A DNA stretch of 64,000 nt, taken from assembly GCA_963822175.1 (NCBI GenBank), contig CAWGGJ010000006.1, positions 310,001 through 374,000 of the forward strand, in the 5' to 3' direction. This DNA comes from FEB-25 sp963822175 (GTDB lineage Bacteria > Chloroflexota > Anaerolineae > Anaerolineales > UBA4823). Positions 1 through 7,933 of the stretch are shown in pieces. Position 1 is the first letter of the stretch; each line of letters starts with the position of its first letter. Both the position numbers and the translations under genes were made by a program. Under the pieces are notes generated by a model. The model made no database searches. It saw nothing but the letters and a program-made list of their open reading frames with translations, and was not told where the DNA came from.

Positions 1-500
1 TGCGGAGCTTCTGCTTCCATGCGCTTGATGATTAGCGCAACTTCTTCCGGGCGCAAAGCTGTTGGTTGTGTGCCCATGCCTACAAATCCAGTCACACCAG
101 GTGTGTTTCGTACAACATACCAGGATTCTTCCGACATTAGCATGTTTACCAGAATATATCCCGGGAAAACCCTTCGTTCAACCGTCCGCCGTTTGCCTTC
201 TTTGACTTCAATTTCCTCTTCAGTCGGGACGACCACATCAAAGATTCTATCCTTCATCCCCATTGATTCAATACGCTGCTCAAGATTATGACGAACTTTA
301 TTCTCGTATCCAGAATAGCAATGAACCACGTACCAGGCGCGACCATCTTCCTGTGGCAGTTCATCTGGCTGTCCAGGATATTCCTCTGTTACGATCTCAC
401 CAGACTCTTGAGGTATCGCTAAGTTAGTCAATTCCTCAGCATCCTTCTCATGGCCTGATTGAGGCTCTATAATTTCTTCTTCCGGGTCAAATTCGCTCAT
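1..500 (-). CDS. nusG: Transcription termination/antitermination factor NusG (3' end cut by window)
   Basis: NusG binds RNA polymerase and modulates elongation, pausing and Rho-dependent termination, and couples transcription to translation. The visible 166 residues begin with an acidic, poorly conserved extension of about 50 residues. The NGN core follows: a WYVVHCYSGYENKV start, the VVVPTEEE region and the FPGYILVNM box that contacts the polymerase clamp. The C-terminal KOW domain lies beyond the left edge. The gene is the last visible member of the minus-strand tuf-rpmG-tRNA-Trp-secE-nusG block, which is the usual order in Chloroflexota. The long acidic N-terminus is the only departure from a compact NusG. 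Confidence 0.95.
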   Translation of the reverse strand, partial: MSEFDPEEEIIEPQSGHEKDAEELTNLAIPQESGEIVTEEYPGQPDELPQEDGRAWYVVHCYSGYENKVRHNLEQRIESMGMKDRIFDVVVPTEEEIEVKEGKRRTVERRVFPGYILVNMLMSEESWYVVRNTPGVTGFVGMGTQPTALRPEEVALIIKRMEAEAP

Positions 501-550
501 AATATCCGTGTGATCAAATGTTGTTGGCTACCAACGTTATTACTAGCCGC

Positions 551-793
551 TTAACGAGTCAGGATTACGCTAAAGATTTTGCCATAAATATAGTCCAGCC
601 CTCCCAGGATGATCGCCATGACGAATATCACGATAATGACGATTTGGGTTAAGCGGATCGCCTCCTGGCGTGATGGCCAGGATACTTTGCGTAGTTCTCC
701 AATAGTTTCCTTGATAAATCGTTGAACATTAAACCAGAAACGTTGGAAAAAATTCATTTCCTGGCGAGCAGATTTTAAATCAGGCACGGTCAT
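551..793 (-). CDS. secE: Preprotein translocase subunit SecE
   Basis: SecE is the small essential subunit that clamps SecY in the protein-conducting channel. The 80-residue product has the family plan. An amphipathic helix carries the conserved FIKETIGELRKVSWPSRQEA segment, and one C-terminal membrane span follows (about residues 52-74). I start it at the ATG at 793, which has GGAGGA directly upstream. A longer in-frame reading to 853 would run close to the tRNA-Trp gene and add residues with no family likeness. It lies between tRNA-Trp and nusG on the same strand, as is typical. Confidence 0.93.
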   Translation of the reverse strand: MTVPDLKSARQEMNFFQRFWFNVQRFIKETIGELRKVSWPSRQEAIRLTQIVIIVIFVMAIILGGLDYIYGKIFSVILTR

Positions 794-867
794 TCCTCCA
801 GTTATGGTTAAAACGCCGCCTCTTATAGACGGCGTCATCCGGAAAAGCCACAAACTTTACCTTCAGG

Positions 868-941
868 CAGGCCAGGCAGGAATCGAACCCACAACCCCCG
901 CTTTTGGAGAGCGGTGCTCTGCCAAATTGAGCTACTGGCCT
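868..941 (-). tRNA. tRNA-Trp (anticodon CCA)
   Basis: A full cloverleaf is readable on the minus strand: acceptor AGGCCAG pairs with CTGGCCT, the anticodon loop reads CTCCAAA with anticodon CCA, the T arm is GTGGG-TTCGATT-CCTGC and the discriminator base is G. The 3' CCA is not encoded. Its position between rpmG and secE matches the conserved bacterial order. Confidence 0.95.
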
Positions 942-966
942 ATTTGGAGCTGGCTTGCGCCTGCTC

Positions 967-1134
967 CTACTTTGTTTCGCGGTGCAGCGTATGCTTGCGG
1001 CAGCGCGGGCAAAACTTGTTCAATTCCATACGCCCCGGATCATTACGTCTATTTTTCTCCGAGGTGTAATTGCGTTCCTTGCATTCTGAACATGCCAGGG
1101 TGATCACCGGGCGAACGTCTTTTTTTGAAGCCAT
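967..1134 (-). CDS. rpmG: 50S ribosomal protein L33
   Basis: L33 is a small zinc-ribbon protein of the large ribosomal subunit. The 55-residue product starts MASKKDVRPVITLACSEC and carries two CxxC pairs (CSEC near residues 15-18 and CPRC near 43-46), so it is the zinc-binding C+ form. The segment RNYTSEKNRRNDPGRMELNK between them is the standard L33 core. It lies 46 bases downstream of tuf and 25 bases upstream of tRNA-Trp. Confidence 0.96.
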   Translation of the reverse strand: MASKKDVRPVITLACSECKERNYTSEKNRRNDPGRMELNKFCPRCRKHTLHRETK

Positions 1135-1180
1135 ACTTTTTCCTTTTCAAAACCGCGGAATAAACGCGCGGTACGATTAT

Positions 1181-2383
1181 CTAGACAATCAGCTTTGTGA
1201 TCACACCAGCACCGACGGTCAGGCCGCCTTCGCGGATGGCGAACTTGGAACCTTGCTCCAAAGCCACCGGTACGATCAATTCAACTTCCAGGTTCACATT
1301 GTCTCCCGGCATCACCATCTCCACCCCTTCGGGCAGCTTGATGTTGCCGGTCACGTCCATGGTGCGGATGTAGAACTGCGGTCGGTATCCGGTGAAGAAC
1401 GCCTTGTGCCGTCCACCTTCTTCCTTGCGCAGCACGTACACTTCACTCATGAACTTGGTGTGCGGGGTGATCGAGCCAGGCTTGGCTACCACCTGGCCGC
1501 GCTCGACATCTGTGCGCTCGATACCGCGCAGCAGAATACCGGCATTATCCCCGGCTTGTACCTGCTCCAATTCTTTATGGAACATCTCTGTGCCTGTGAT
1601 CACCGAGCTCATGCTCTTCTCTCGCAGACCCACGATCTCCACCGGCTCACCCTTCTTGGCTACACCGCGCTCCACTCTGCCTGTCACCACCGTGCCACGG
1701 CCCTTGATCGAGAACACATCTTCGATCGGCATCATGAACGGCTTCTCGGTCTCGCGCACCGGCTCCGGAATGTACTCGTCCACCACCCGCAGCAATTCCT
1801 TGATGCAGGCATATTCGGGTGCATTCACATCCGTGCTCGTGCTCTCCAGGGCCAGTAAAGCACTCCCTCGCACGATCGGGGTCGTGTCTCCAGGGAACTC
1901 ATACTCGTTCAACAGGTCACGCAGCTCCATCTCCACCAGCTCCAGCAGCTCCTCATCATCCATCATGTCCACCTTGTTCAGGAAGACCACGATGGCAGGA
2001 ACTTCCACCTGGCGTGCCAGCAGCACATGCTCACGCGTCTGAGGCATCGGTCCATCTGGAGCTGCAACCACCAGGATCGCTCCGTCCACCTGCGCTGCTC
2101 CCGTGATCATATTCTTGATGTAGTCACGGTGCCCAGGCATGTCCACGTGGGCATAGTGCCGCTTGGTGGTCTCGTATTCCACATGGGCAATATTGATCGT
2201 GATGCCGCGCTCTTTCTCTTCCGGTGCATTGTCGATCGTATAGAACGACCGGTATTCAGCCTGCCCCAAAAACGAGCAGTACTTGGTGATCGCAGCGGTT
2301 AAGGTCGTTTTCCCGTGGTCGATGTGTCCCATCGTACCGACGTTCATGTGCGGCTTGGTTCGCGAAAATTTTTGCTTTGCCAT
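1181..2383 (-). CDS. tuf: Elongation factor Tu
   Basis: EF-Tu is the GTPase that delivers aminoacyl-tRNA to the ribosomal A site. The 400 residues show the G1 loop GHIDHGKT (19-26), the G3 region DMPGH (about 81-85), the G4 motif NKVD (about 136-139) and domains II and III to the normal C-terminus. An AAAAGGAG ribosome-binding site sits before the ATG. Some normally constant positions differ. DCPGHADY has become DMPGHRDY, and REGGRTVGAG near the C-terminus has become REGGLTVGAG. Either substitution could be lineage-specific or mark a second tuf copy. The gene follows two tRNA genes on the same transcript. Confidence 0.97.
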   Translation of the reverse strand: MAKQKFSRTKPHMNVGTMGHIDHGKTTLTAAITKYCSFLGQAEYRSFYTIDNAPEEKERGITINIAHVEYETTKRHYAHVDMPGHRDYIKNMITGAAQVDGAILVVAAPDGPMPQTREHVLLARQVEVPAIVVFLNKVDMMDDEELLELVEMELRDLLNEYEFPGDTTPIVRGSALLALESTSTDVNAPEYACIKELLRVVDEYIPEPVRETEKPFMMPIEDVFSIKGRGTVVTGRVERGVAKKGEPVEIVGLREKSMSSVITGTEMFHKELEQVQAGDNAGILLRGIERTDVERGQVVAKPGSITPHTKFMSEVYVLRKEEGGRHKAFFTGYRPQFYIRTMDVTGNIKLPEGVEMVMPGDNVNLEVELIVPVALEQGSKFAIREGGLTVGAGVITKLIV

Positions 2384-2433
2384 CTGTTCCCTACTCCTTT
2401 TAACAATTGTTCAATTATTTTTCCAGTAACAAG

Positions 2434-2506
2434 AGCCCTCAATGGGATTTGAACCCATGACCCCATTCTTACCAAGAATGTGCTCTACCGACTGAGCTAT
2501 GAGGGC
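2434..2506 (-). tRNA. tRNA-Thr (anticodon GGT)
   Basis: Minus-strand cloverleaf with acceptor GCCCTCA/TGAGGGC, anticodon arm ATTCT-TGGTAAG-type loop with anticodon GGT, T loop TTCAAAT and discriminator T. CCA is not encoded. It lies 8 bases from tRNA-Tyr and just upstream of tuf, so it is probably cut from the tuf transcript. Confidence 0.94.
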
Positions 2507-2514
2507 AACAAAAG

Positions 2515-2597
2515 TGGGCGGTGAAGGATTCGAACCTCCGAAGGCGTCTGCCAACTGATTTACAGTCAGTCCCCTTTGGCCACTTGGGTAACCGCCC
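2515..2597 (-). tRNA. tRNA-Tyr (anticodon GTA)
   Basis: An 83-base class II tRNA with a long variable arm. The acceptor is GGGCGGT/ACCGCCC with discriminator A, the anticodon loop is CTGTAAA with anticodon GTA, and the T loop is TTCGAAT. It is on the minus strand between two tRNA-Thr genes. Confidence 0.95.
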
Positions 2598-2625
2598 AAT
2601 GTGCATCTTGTTACACCGAAAATTT

Positions 2626-2680
2626 GTCAATTAGTCCCCTTGCCTCAGGACATTCCTGGATAACAATGAGGCTAATTGAC
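2626..2680 (-). other. Stem-loop between tRNA genes
   Basis: A perfect 9-bp inverted repeat, GTCAATTAG (2626-2634) and CTAATTGAC (2672-2680), encloses a second pairing, CCTCA (2643-2647) with TGAGG (2667-2671). No T tract follows on the minus strand, so it is more likely an RNA-processing or spacer hairpin of the tRNA precursor than a strong terminator. Confidence 0.5.
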
Positions 2681-2712
2681 TAATCTACTTATAACAAAAT
2701 GTCTGTACCTGA

Positions 2713-2785
2713 AGCCGACGATGGGAATCGAACCCATAACCTACCACTTACAAGGCGGTTGCTCTGCCGATTGAGCTACGTCGGC
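2713..2785 (-). tRNA. tRNA-Thr (anticodon TGT)
   Basis: Minus-strand cloverleaf with acceptor GCCGACG/CGTCGGC, anticodon loop CTTGTAA with anticodon TGT, T loop TTCGATT and discriminator T. CCA is not encoded. It is the first gene after the promoter at 2825-2853. Confidence 0.94.
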
Positions 2786-2824
2786 GGGTAAACATGTTAA
2801 TGTACTGGTCTGAAAGCGGATTGG

Positions 2825-2853
2825 ATTATACCAGAGGCATATGTTTGCAGCAA
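2825..2853 (-). promoter_or_regulatory. Sigma-70 promoter of the tRNA-tuf-secE-nusG operon
   Basis: On the minus strand, TTGCTG (2848-2853) and TATAAT (2825-2830) are separated by exactly 17 bases, about 40 bases ahead of tRNA-Thr(TGT). No promoter of similar quality was seen further downstream before nusG. Confidence 0.75.
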
Positions 2854-2914
2854 GACTAATCCCGATTTCTGGACGAAACAGGGATATCAATCCGATTTTA
2901 GGCACGAGAGTCTA

Positions 2915-3682
2915 TCAGGCTTTGATTGAATCGTCAATGGATTTGGCGCGAAATCCACGTGCCTGCCAGGCAAAATACAGAGCCACTGATCCAGCCGTGG
3001 CTGCATTGAGTGACTCCACCCTGCCGCGCATCGGGAGACGAAGTAGGAGATCACATGATTTTCGCACCAGGTCCCTCATCCCGCCTCCTTCACCGCCGAT
3101 GACCAGCGCTAATGGCCCATCCAGGTGCACCTGACCCAATGATTTTGCCTCAGAACCCGCATCTAACCCAATTACCCAGATGTTCTCTTCCTTTAACTGT
3201 TGAATTGCCTGGGCAAGGTTCACCTGTGCTACCAGCATATGCTCACACGCTCCGGATGAAGCATTCACCACCGCAGGAGTGATGGATGCTGTGTGGCGGA
3301 ATGGAAGCAGCACACCATGTACACCGACCCCTTCGGCCGTCCTGATCAAGGTTCCCAGGTTCTGAGGATCCTGCAATACATCCAGGATCAACACAAAGGG
3401 TGGTTCATTTCGCCTGGTGGCTAAGGCGAGGATATCCACCAACCCTTGATAAGGGTAGCTGCTCGCTTCCAAGGCCACTCCTTGATGTCCCTTCCCTAGC
3501 GCATCCAGGCTACTGCGCTGAACTTTATCAACGGGCAGCTTAAATTCAGCTGCCATGCGGATGGTCTCAGCCAGGCGTCCCTTTTCTTCCAAACCCTGGG
3601 CGAGTCTCAGGCGGAAAAAGTGCCGTCTCCGTGCCTGCAGGGTTTCATAGATCGCATTACGTCCATACAGCCATTCAGTCAT
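2915..3682 (-). CDS. rlmB: 23S rRNA (guanosine-2'-O-)-methyltransferase, RlmB/TrmH (SpoU) family
   Basis: A SpoU-class SAM-dependent enzyme that 2'-O-methylates a guanosine in rRNA or tRNA. The 255 residues start with the SpoU substrate-binding domain (LYGRNAIYETLQARRR, about 5-20). The trefoil-knot catalytic domain follows: motif 1 around DPQNLGTLIRTAEGVG, motif 2 LALVIGGEGGGMR and motif 3 ESLNAATAGSVALY, which together form the cofactor knot. It lies 51 bases downstream of cysS on the same strand, a very common bacterial pairing. RlmB is the likeliest subfamily, but motifs alone cannot fully exclude a related tRNA methylase. Confidence 0.88.
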   Translation of the reverse strand: MTEWLYGRNAIYETLQARRRHFFRLRLAQGLEEKGRLAETIRMAAEFKLPVDKVQRSSLDALGKGHQGVALEASSYPYQGLVDILALATRRNEPPFVLILDVLQDPQNLGTLIRTAEGVGVHGVLLPFRHTASITPAVVNASSGACEHMLVAQVNLAQAIQQLKEENIWVIGLDAGSEAKSLGQVHLDGPLALVIGGEGGGMRDLVRKSCDLLLRLPMRGRVESLNAATAGSVALYFAWQARGFRAKSIDDSIKA

Positions 3683-3733
3683 GGTTCACCAAAAAATTCC
3701 CGGATGCATTCCTGCTCCGGGAATTATGCTTAG

Positions 3734-5128
3734 CTATTTCCATCGCCAGGTGGTACCATCCTTGTTATCTTCGAGCAGCACGCCAAGCTCTGCCAGGTTG
3801 GTCCGGATGGAATCGGCGAGGGACCAGAGCTTTTGCTGGCGTAATTCACGACGCAGGTCGATCAGCAACAGGATGAAAGGCGCTGCCTGTCCTCCCGTCT
3901 CCGGGTGCTCCGGGCGCAATCCGAACACCATCATCAGCTCACGCAGAAGTTTCTGCCCATCAGCGATAATCCCCGCCGATACGCCGGTATCTTTAGCCTG
4001 GTTAATGGCACGTACCAGCTCAAATAAATACCCCAGGGCACCTGCTGAATTGAAGTCATCATCCATGCATTCGATGAAACCATTTCGGGTAGCTTCCACC
4101 TGCTGGCGTAAGCTTTCAACGATCTCACCTTCTTCTATCGTTCCTTCTCCCGCGGTACGTAATGCCAGGCGCAAGCGTTCCAGTGCTTTCTCAGCCTGGG
4201 AGATGATCTCATCTCCGAAGGTAAGTGGGTTACGATAACTGGAATTAAGCACCATCATCCGCAACACATCCCCTTCGTGTTTGGCAAGGAAGTCTTCGAT
4301 CGTCACCAGGTTACCCACCGACTTGGACATCTTCTCCCCTGCCAGCTGCATCATGCCATTATGAACCCAATAACGGGCAAAGGGTTTCCCGGTAGCCGAT
4401 TCAGTCTGTGCAATTTCATTTTCGTGGTGCGGAAATACCAGGTCATTCCCGCCGCCATGGATATCGATCTGCTCACCCAGGTGGTGCATGCTCATGGCAG
4501 AGCATTCAATGTGCCATCCCGGGCGCCCTTTTCCCCAGGGGCTCTCCCACGCAGGCTCCCCCGGCTTGGATGATTTCCAAAGGGCAAAATCCATCGGGTT
4601 TTCCTTCCGCTCGTCGACATTGACCCGCGCACCAGCCTGCATATCTTCCAATTGACGGGAGGATAACTTGCCGTAATCTTCATCGCGGCTGACACGGAAA
4701 TAAACATCCCCGTCAACTTCATAAGCATAACCTTTTTCATACAAATTTGATATCAACTTGATGATCGTTGGAATTTCACGTGTAGCTCGCGGATAGACTG
4801 TCGCCGGCAGAATGTTAAAATCTTCCAGGTGCCTAGCAAATTCATCGATATACTTTTCTGCCAACTTTACTGGCTCCATACCTATCTCGTTGGCTCGATT
4901 GATGATCTTGTCGTCCACGTCGGTATAATTCATTACATGCCGTAGCTGATATCCGCGATACTCCAGATAACGGCGGATGATATCAAATACCAATGCCGAC
5001 ATGGCATGTCCAACGTGCGCCTTGTCATACACGGTAGGGCCGCAGACATACATTGTCACTTTGCCAGGCTCTATGGTCTCAAAATCTTCCTTTTTTCGTG
5101 AAAGGGTGCTGTAAATCCGTATTGCCAT
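3734..5128 (-). CDS. cysS: Cysteinyl-tRNA synthetase
   Basis: A class I synthetase that charges tRNA-Cys. The 464-residue length is normal. The HIGH-type box is HVGHAMSA after YVCGPTVYD (about 28-45). The zinc site includes the cysteine of YVCGPTVYD, the cysteine of HIECSAMSM and the histidines of FPHHENE. The KMSKSVGN loop follows, and then the DALR helical domain. It starts 14 bases after the PIN-TRAM gene and precedes rlmB, so the three probably share a transcript. Confidence 0.96.
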   Translation of the reverse strand: MAIRIYSTLSRKKEDFETIEPGKVTMYVCGPTVYDKAHVGHAMSALVFDIIRRYLEYRGYQLRHVMNYTDVDDKIINRANEIGMEPVKLAEKYIDEFARHLEDFNILPATVYPRATREIPTIIKLISNLYEKGYAYEVDGDVYFRVSRDEDYGKLSSRQLEDMQAGARVNVDERKENPMDFALWKSSKPGEPAWESPWGKGRPGWHIECSAMSMHHLGEQIDIHGGGNDLVFPHHENEIAQTESATGKPFARYWVHNGMMQLAGEKMSKSVGNLVTIEDFLAKHEGDVLRMMVLNSSYRNPLTFGDEIISQAEKALERLRLALRTAGEGTIEEGEIVESLRQQVEATRNGFIECMDDDFNSAGALGYLFELVRAINQAKDTGVSAGIIADGQKLLRELMMVFGLRPEHPETGGQAAPFILLLIDLRRELRQQKLWSLADSIRTNLAELGVLLEDNKDGTTWRWK

Positions 5129-5142
5129 AAATACTCCTTAGC

Positions 5143-6201
5143 TTATTCTTCTTTTTCCATACGGGCAAAAATCATCCGCCCGGCAGCAGTCTGCAACACC
5201 TTTGTTACCGAAACATTGACCTTCTTACTCAGGTAACTGCGCCCATCTTCAACCACAACCATCGTTCCATCGTCCAGATAACCCACGCCCTGGCCTGATT
5301 CTTTGCCTTCCTGGATGATATTCACTTCAATCGATTCACCTGGCAATAGCACCAGCTTTACTGCGTTGGCCAATTCATTGACATTCAACACGCTAACCCC
5401 TTGAAGCTCAGCGATCCGGTTTAAATTATAATCATTGGTCAGGATTGGGCACCGTAATTGCCGCGCCAGAACAACCAGCTTATCGTCCACTTCACGCACG
5501 CCTTCAACATCCATATCACTGATGCGCAAGGGCGTGGTTGTGTCCTTCTGCAGCTGAGAAATTACCTCGATCCCACGGCGGCCACGCTGTCGGCGTAAAT
5601 TGTCAGAGGAATCAGCAATAAATTGAAGCTCATTAAGTACAAAACGTGGGATCAGTAATGTTCCCACCAGGAAACCAGTCCGGGCGATATCTGCGATCCG
5701 TCCATCGATGATCACACTGGTGTCCAGTAGGATCGTCCGGTACGAAGGCTGGTTGGATGAAGACCCTTCTTCGCCATTTCGTCCAGGCGTTAGGCGTATG
5801 AGAGCAGAAATATCCGTCTGGCGCATGACGAAGATCGATATTCCCAACCATGAAAACACGACCACGGCGACAAACGGCAGGATCTTTCCAAAAGGTGCAG
5901 GCAGCAAGGATAATGGGAATGTCAACAGCGCTGCAATAGCCAGGCCCACCACCAAGCCGGTTAACCCTGAGGCTAACGTCTGTGTAGAAACACTAAGCAA
6001 GGACCTGCGAATCCGTCGCGCAGGCCGCGTGGTGAAATAAGGCGTCATGATCAATCCAAATAGCATGCCTGTCAATCCCAATAAAACTGCTGCCAATTCT
6101 GGTGATTGATCTGTGGCATTACCAATATAGACACCTAAATATGCCCCAAGAATACCAAAGATGACCATGCCGCCCAACCGGAAGAAAAACTCAGCACTCA
6201 T
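5143..6201 (-). CDS. Membrane-anchored PIN-TRAM domain protein (YacL-like putative RNase)
   Basis: The 352-residue protein has about four N-terminal membrane spans (1-130). A PIN nuclease domain opens with ILLDTSVIIDGRIADI and keeps further acidic residues (VDDKLVVLA, LTNDYNLN) that normally bind metal. A C-terminal TRAM domain follows (about 290-345). This matches the YacL family, commonly found next to cysS, ispD/F or carD. The family is proposed to act on RNA at the membrane, and no substrate can be deduced here. Confidence 0.87.
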   Translation of the reverse strand: MSAEFFFRLGGMVIFGILGAYLGVYIGNATDQSPELAAVLLGLTGMLFGLIMTPYFTTRPARRIRRSLLSVSTQTLASGLTGLVVGLAIAALLTFPLSLLPAPFGKILPFVAVVVFSWLGISIFVMRQTDISALIRLTPGRNGEEGSSSNQPSYRTILLDTSVIIDGRIADIARTGFLVGTLLIPRFVLNELQFIADSSDNLRRQRGRRGIEVISQLQKDTTTPLRISDMDVEGVREVDDKLVVLARQLRCPILTNDYNLNRIAELQGVSVLNVNELANAVKLVLLPGESIEVNIIQEGKESGQGVGYLDDGTMVVVEDGRSYLSKKVNVSVTKVLQTAAGRMIFARMEKEE

Positions 6202-6578
6202 AACAGCCTCCCATTTATTTTATATTAGCTGCGTGAGTATCCCTGTAGTAGAGTACTGAAAAGCCTTGCCACCTTCTGGATCGGCGGCAACAGTTTTCGT
6301 ATCTTTCCCCACACCATTTTACGAATAATGAATAAATACAATAATTGCTAAGGATTTGGCCTGGTGAGGGTCAGATATACCTGGATTCTCGCAGACAACT
6401 CCAATCACATTATATCGCTTAAATGTGTGATTTTATTTGCCTGGATCGTTGTAAATCCAGGTAGATCAGGGAGTATTATTTTCACCTGATATAATCAAAT
6501 GGATATTTTGATGATCATTCGCACCTGATCATTTATTCGGTACCCCACGCGTGATCACCTGGTGTTATATTTAATATT
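6202..6578. other. Divergent intergenic region
   Basis: The 377 bases separate the minus-strand PIN-cysS-rlmB genes from ubiX. No gene is seen. A minus-strand promoter candidate lies at 6316-6344. A 7-bp hairpin, CCTGGAT/ATCCAGG, sits at 6440-6461. The bases just before ubiX are AT-rich (TATATTTAATATT) with no ribosome-binding site. Confidence 0.5.
6316..6344 (-). promoter_or_regulatory. Possible promoter for the PIN-TRAM-cysS-rlmB genes
   Basis: On the minus strand, TTATTG (6339-6344) and TAAAAT (6316-6321) are 17 bases apart, about 115 bases upstream of the PIN-TRAM start. The match is moderate and the region is AT-rich. Confidence 0.35.
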
Positions 6579-7193
6579 ATGGAGCAAAAGGGTAATATTC
6601 TGGAAGTGGACCACGAAACAATTCCACGCCGGTTGGTCATAGGTATTACCGGAGCGTCGGGTGCCATACTGGGGATTCGCATGTTGGAGGTGCTCAAGCC
6701 AACAGATATCGAAACCCATCTGGTTCTCTCTACGGTCGCCGAACAAACCATCGTCCAGGAGACCGATTGGAAAATCGTTGATGTGCTTTCCCTGGCGAAT
6801 GTGTGTTATGAGTTCCAGGATGTTGGTGCAGCCATTGCCTCTGGTTCTTTTACGACAATGGGAATGGTGATCATCCCCTGCTCAATCAAGACACTTTCCG
6901 CAGTAGCAAATTCCTATACCGATGAACTCATCGCTCGCGCTGCAGATGTTTGCCTCAAAGAAGGGCGTCCATTGGTGCTGGTTATCCGGGAAACCCCATA
7001 CCACCCTGGTCATATACGCCTGATGAGCGAAGCAGCACATGCCGGGGCGGTTATTTTCCCACCAACTCCGGCATTCTACATCCATCCTCAATCGATGGAT
7101 GAGATGATCAATAATACAGTAGGGCGGATCTTGGCTCGCCTGGGAATAAAAAACAGTCTATACCAGGAATGGCATGGCCGATCCACCGAATGA
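6579..7193 (+). CDS. ubiX: Flavin prenyltransferase UbiX
   Basis: UbiX joins a dimethylallyl group to FMN to make the prenylated cofactor of UbiD-type decarboxylases. The 204 residues carry the flavoprotein signature GITGASGAILGIRMLEVL (about 22-39), the glycine/serine loop SGSFTTMGMVIIPCSIKT, and the ETPYHPGHIRLM region that resembles the dimethylallyl-phosphate site. No ribosome-binding site precedes the ATG, so a leaderless or weakly initiated mRNA is possible. No ubiD gene lies in this window. The 3' end overlaps the next methyltransferase by 20 bases, suggesting co-transcription. Confidence 0.92.
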   Translation: MEQKGNILEVDHETIPRRLVIGITGASGAILGIRMLEVLKPTDIETHLVLSTVAEQTIVQETDWKIVDVLSLANVCYEFQDVGAAIASGSFTTMGMVIIPCSIKTLSAVANSYTDELIARAADVCLKEGRPLVLVIRETPYHPGHIRLMSEAAHAGAVIFPPTPAFYIHPQSMDEMINNTVGRILARLGIKNSLYQEWHGRSTE

Positions 7194-7932
7194 CCCAATG
7201 ACGACCCGCGATCTTGATAAAGCTGCCACGTGTGGCGAACCTTCATACGTGTGGCGCTCTGGGCAGGAACGCCGATTACAGATGATCCAATCTGCAGCGG
7301 GTGCACGTCTTTCCGGACGGATGCTTGAGAATGGCTGCGGTGTTGGGATATACCTGAAGCACCTCGCACCTCTGGTCAGTTCTTTGATCGGGTTGGAATT
7401 CGACGCAGCGCGTGCCCAGGAAGCTCATACCATCTCACCTCTGATCATCAATGCTGCCGGCGAAAAGTTACCCCTGGAGCCAGGGATTTTTGATGTGATT
7501 CTCAGTCATGAAGTGCTCGAGCACGTCATGGATGACCGGCTTTGTGTGGAGGAGATGGTCCGGGTGCTCAAACCTGGTGGGGTGATCCTGCTCTTTGTCC
7601 CTAATCGGGGTTACCCATACGAAACCCATGGAATATATTGGCGCGGACGATATCATTTTGGTAATGTACCCCTGATTCACTATCTTCCCTCCCGGTTGCA
7701 GAAGACTTTGATGCCACATGTCAGGGCTTATTCCAGGCGTGACCTTGAACGATTATTCACCGGCTTACCGGTAAAGGTCCTCCAGCAGCACATCATTTTT
7801 GGGGCATACGACAACATCATCTACCGCTATCCGACTGCAGGTCGCATCCTGCGCTCTGTTCTCCAATGGTTGGAACATACACCCCTCAATATTTTAGGCT
7901 TATCTCATTTTTGGGTGATCGAAAAGCACTAG
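7174..7932 (+). CDS. Class I SAM-dependent methyltransferase
   Basis: A 252-residue Rossmann-fold methyltransferase of unknown substrate. Motif I is MLENGCGVGIYLKHL (about 50-64), the acidic post-I residue is in GLEFDAARAQ, motif II is FDVILSHEVLEHV and motif III is VRVLKPGGVILLFVPN. The start overlaps ubiX by 20 bases and has AGGA upstream. The C-terminal half (YSRRDLERLFTGLPVKVLQQHII) resembles methyltransferases acting on lipids, quinones or sugars, but nothing decides between them. It converges with the methyltransferase on the opposite strand. Confidence 0.8.
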   Translation: MADPPNDPMTTRDLDKAATCGEPSYVWRSGQERRLQMIQSAAGARLSGRMLENGCGVGIYLKHLAPLVSSLIGLEFDAARAQEAHTISPLIINAAGEKLPLEPGIFDVILSHEVLEHVMDDRLCVEEMVRVLKPGGVILLFVPNRGYPYETHGIYWRGRYHFGNVPLIHYLPSRLQKTLMPHVRAYSRRDLERLFTGLPVKVLQQHIIFGAYDNIIYRYPTAGRILRSVLQWLEHTPLNILGLSHFWVIEKH

Positions 7933-7933
7933 C

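Noticed and set aside
1070..1858. Long plus-strand reading frames opposite tuf (also 1392-2042, 1819-2106 and 2027-2302)
   Set aside because: They are antisense to a highly conserved gene, have no family likeness and biased composition.
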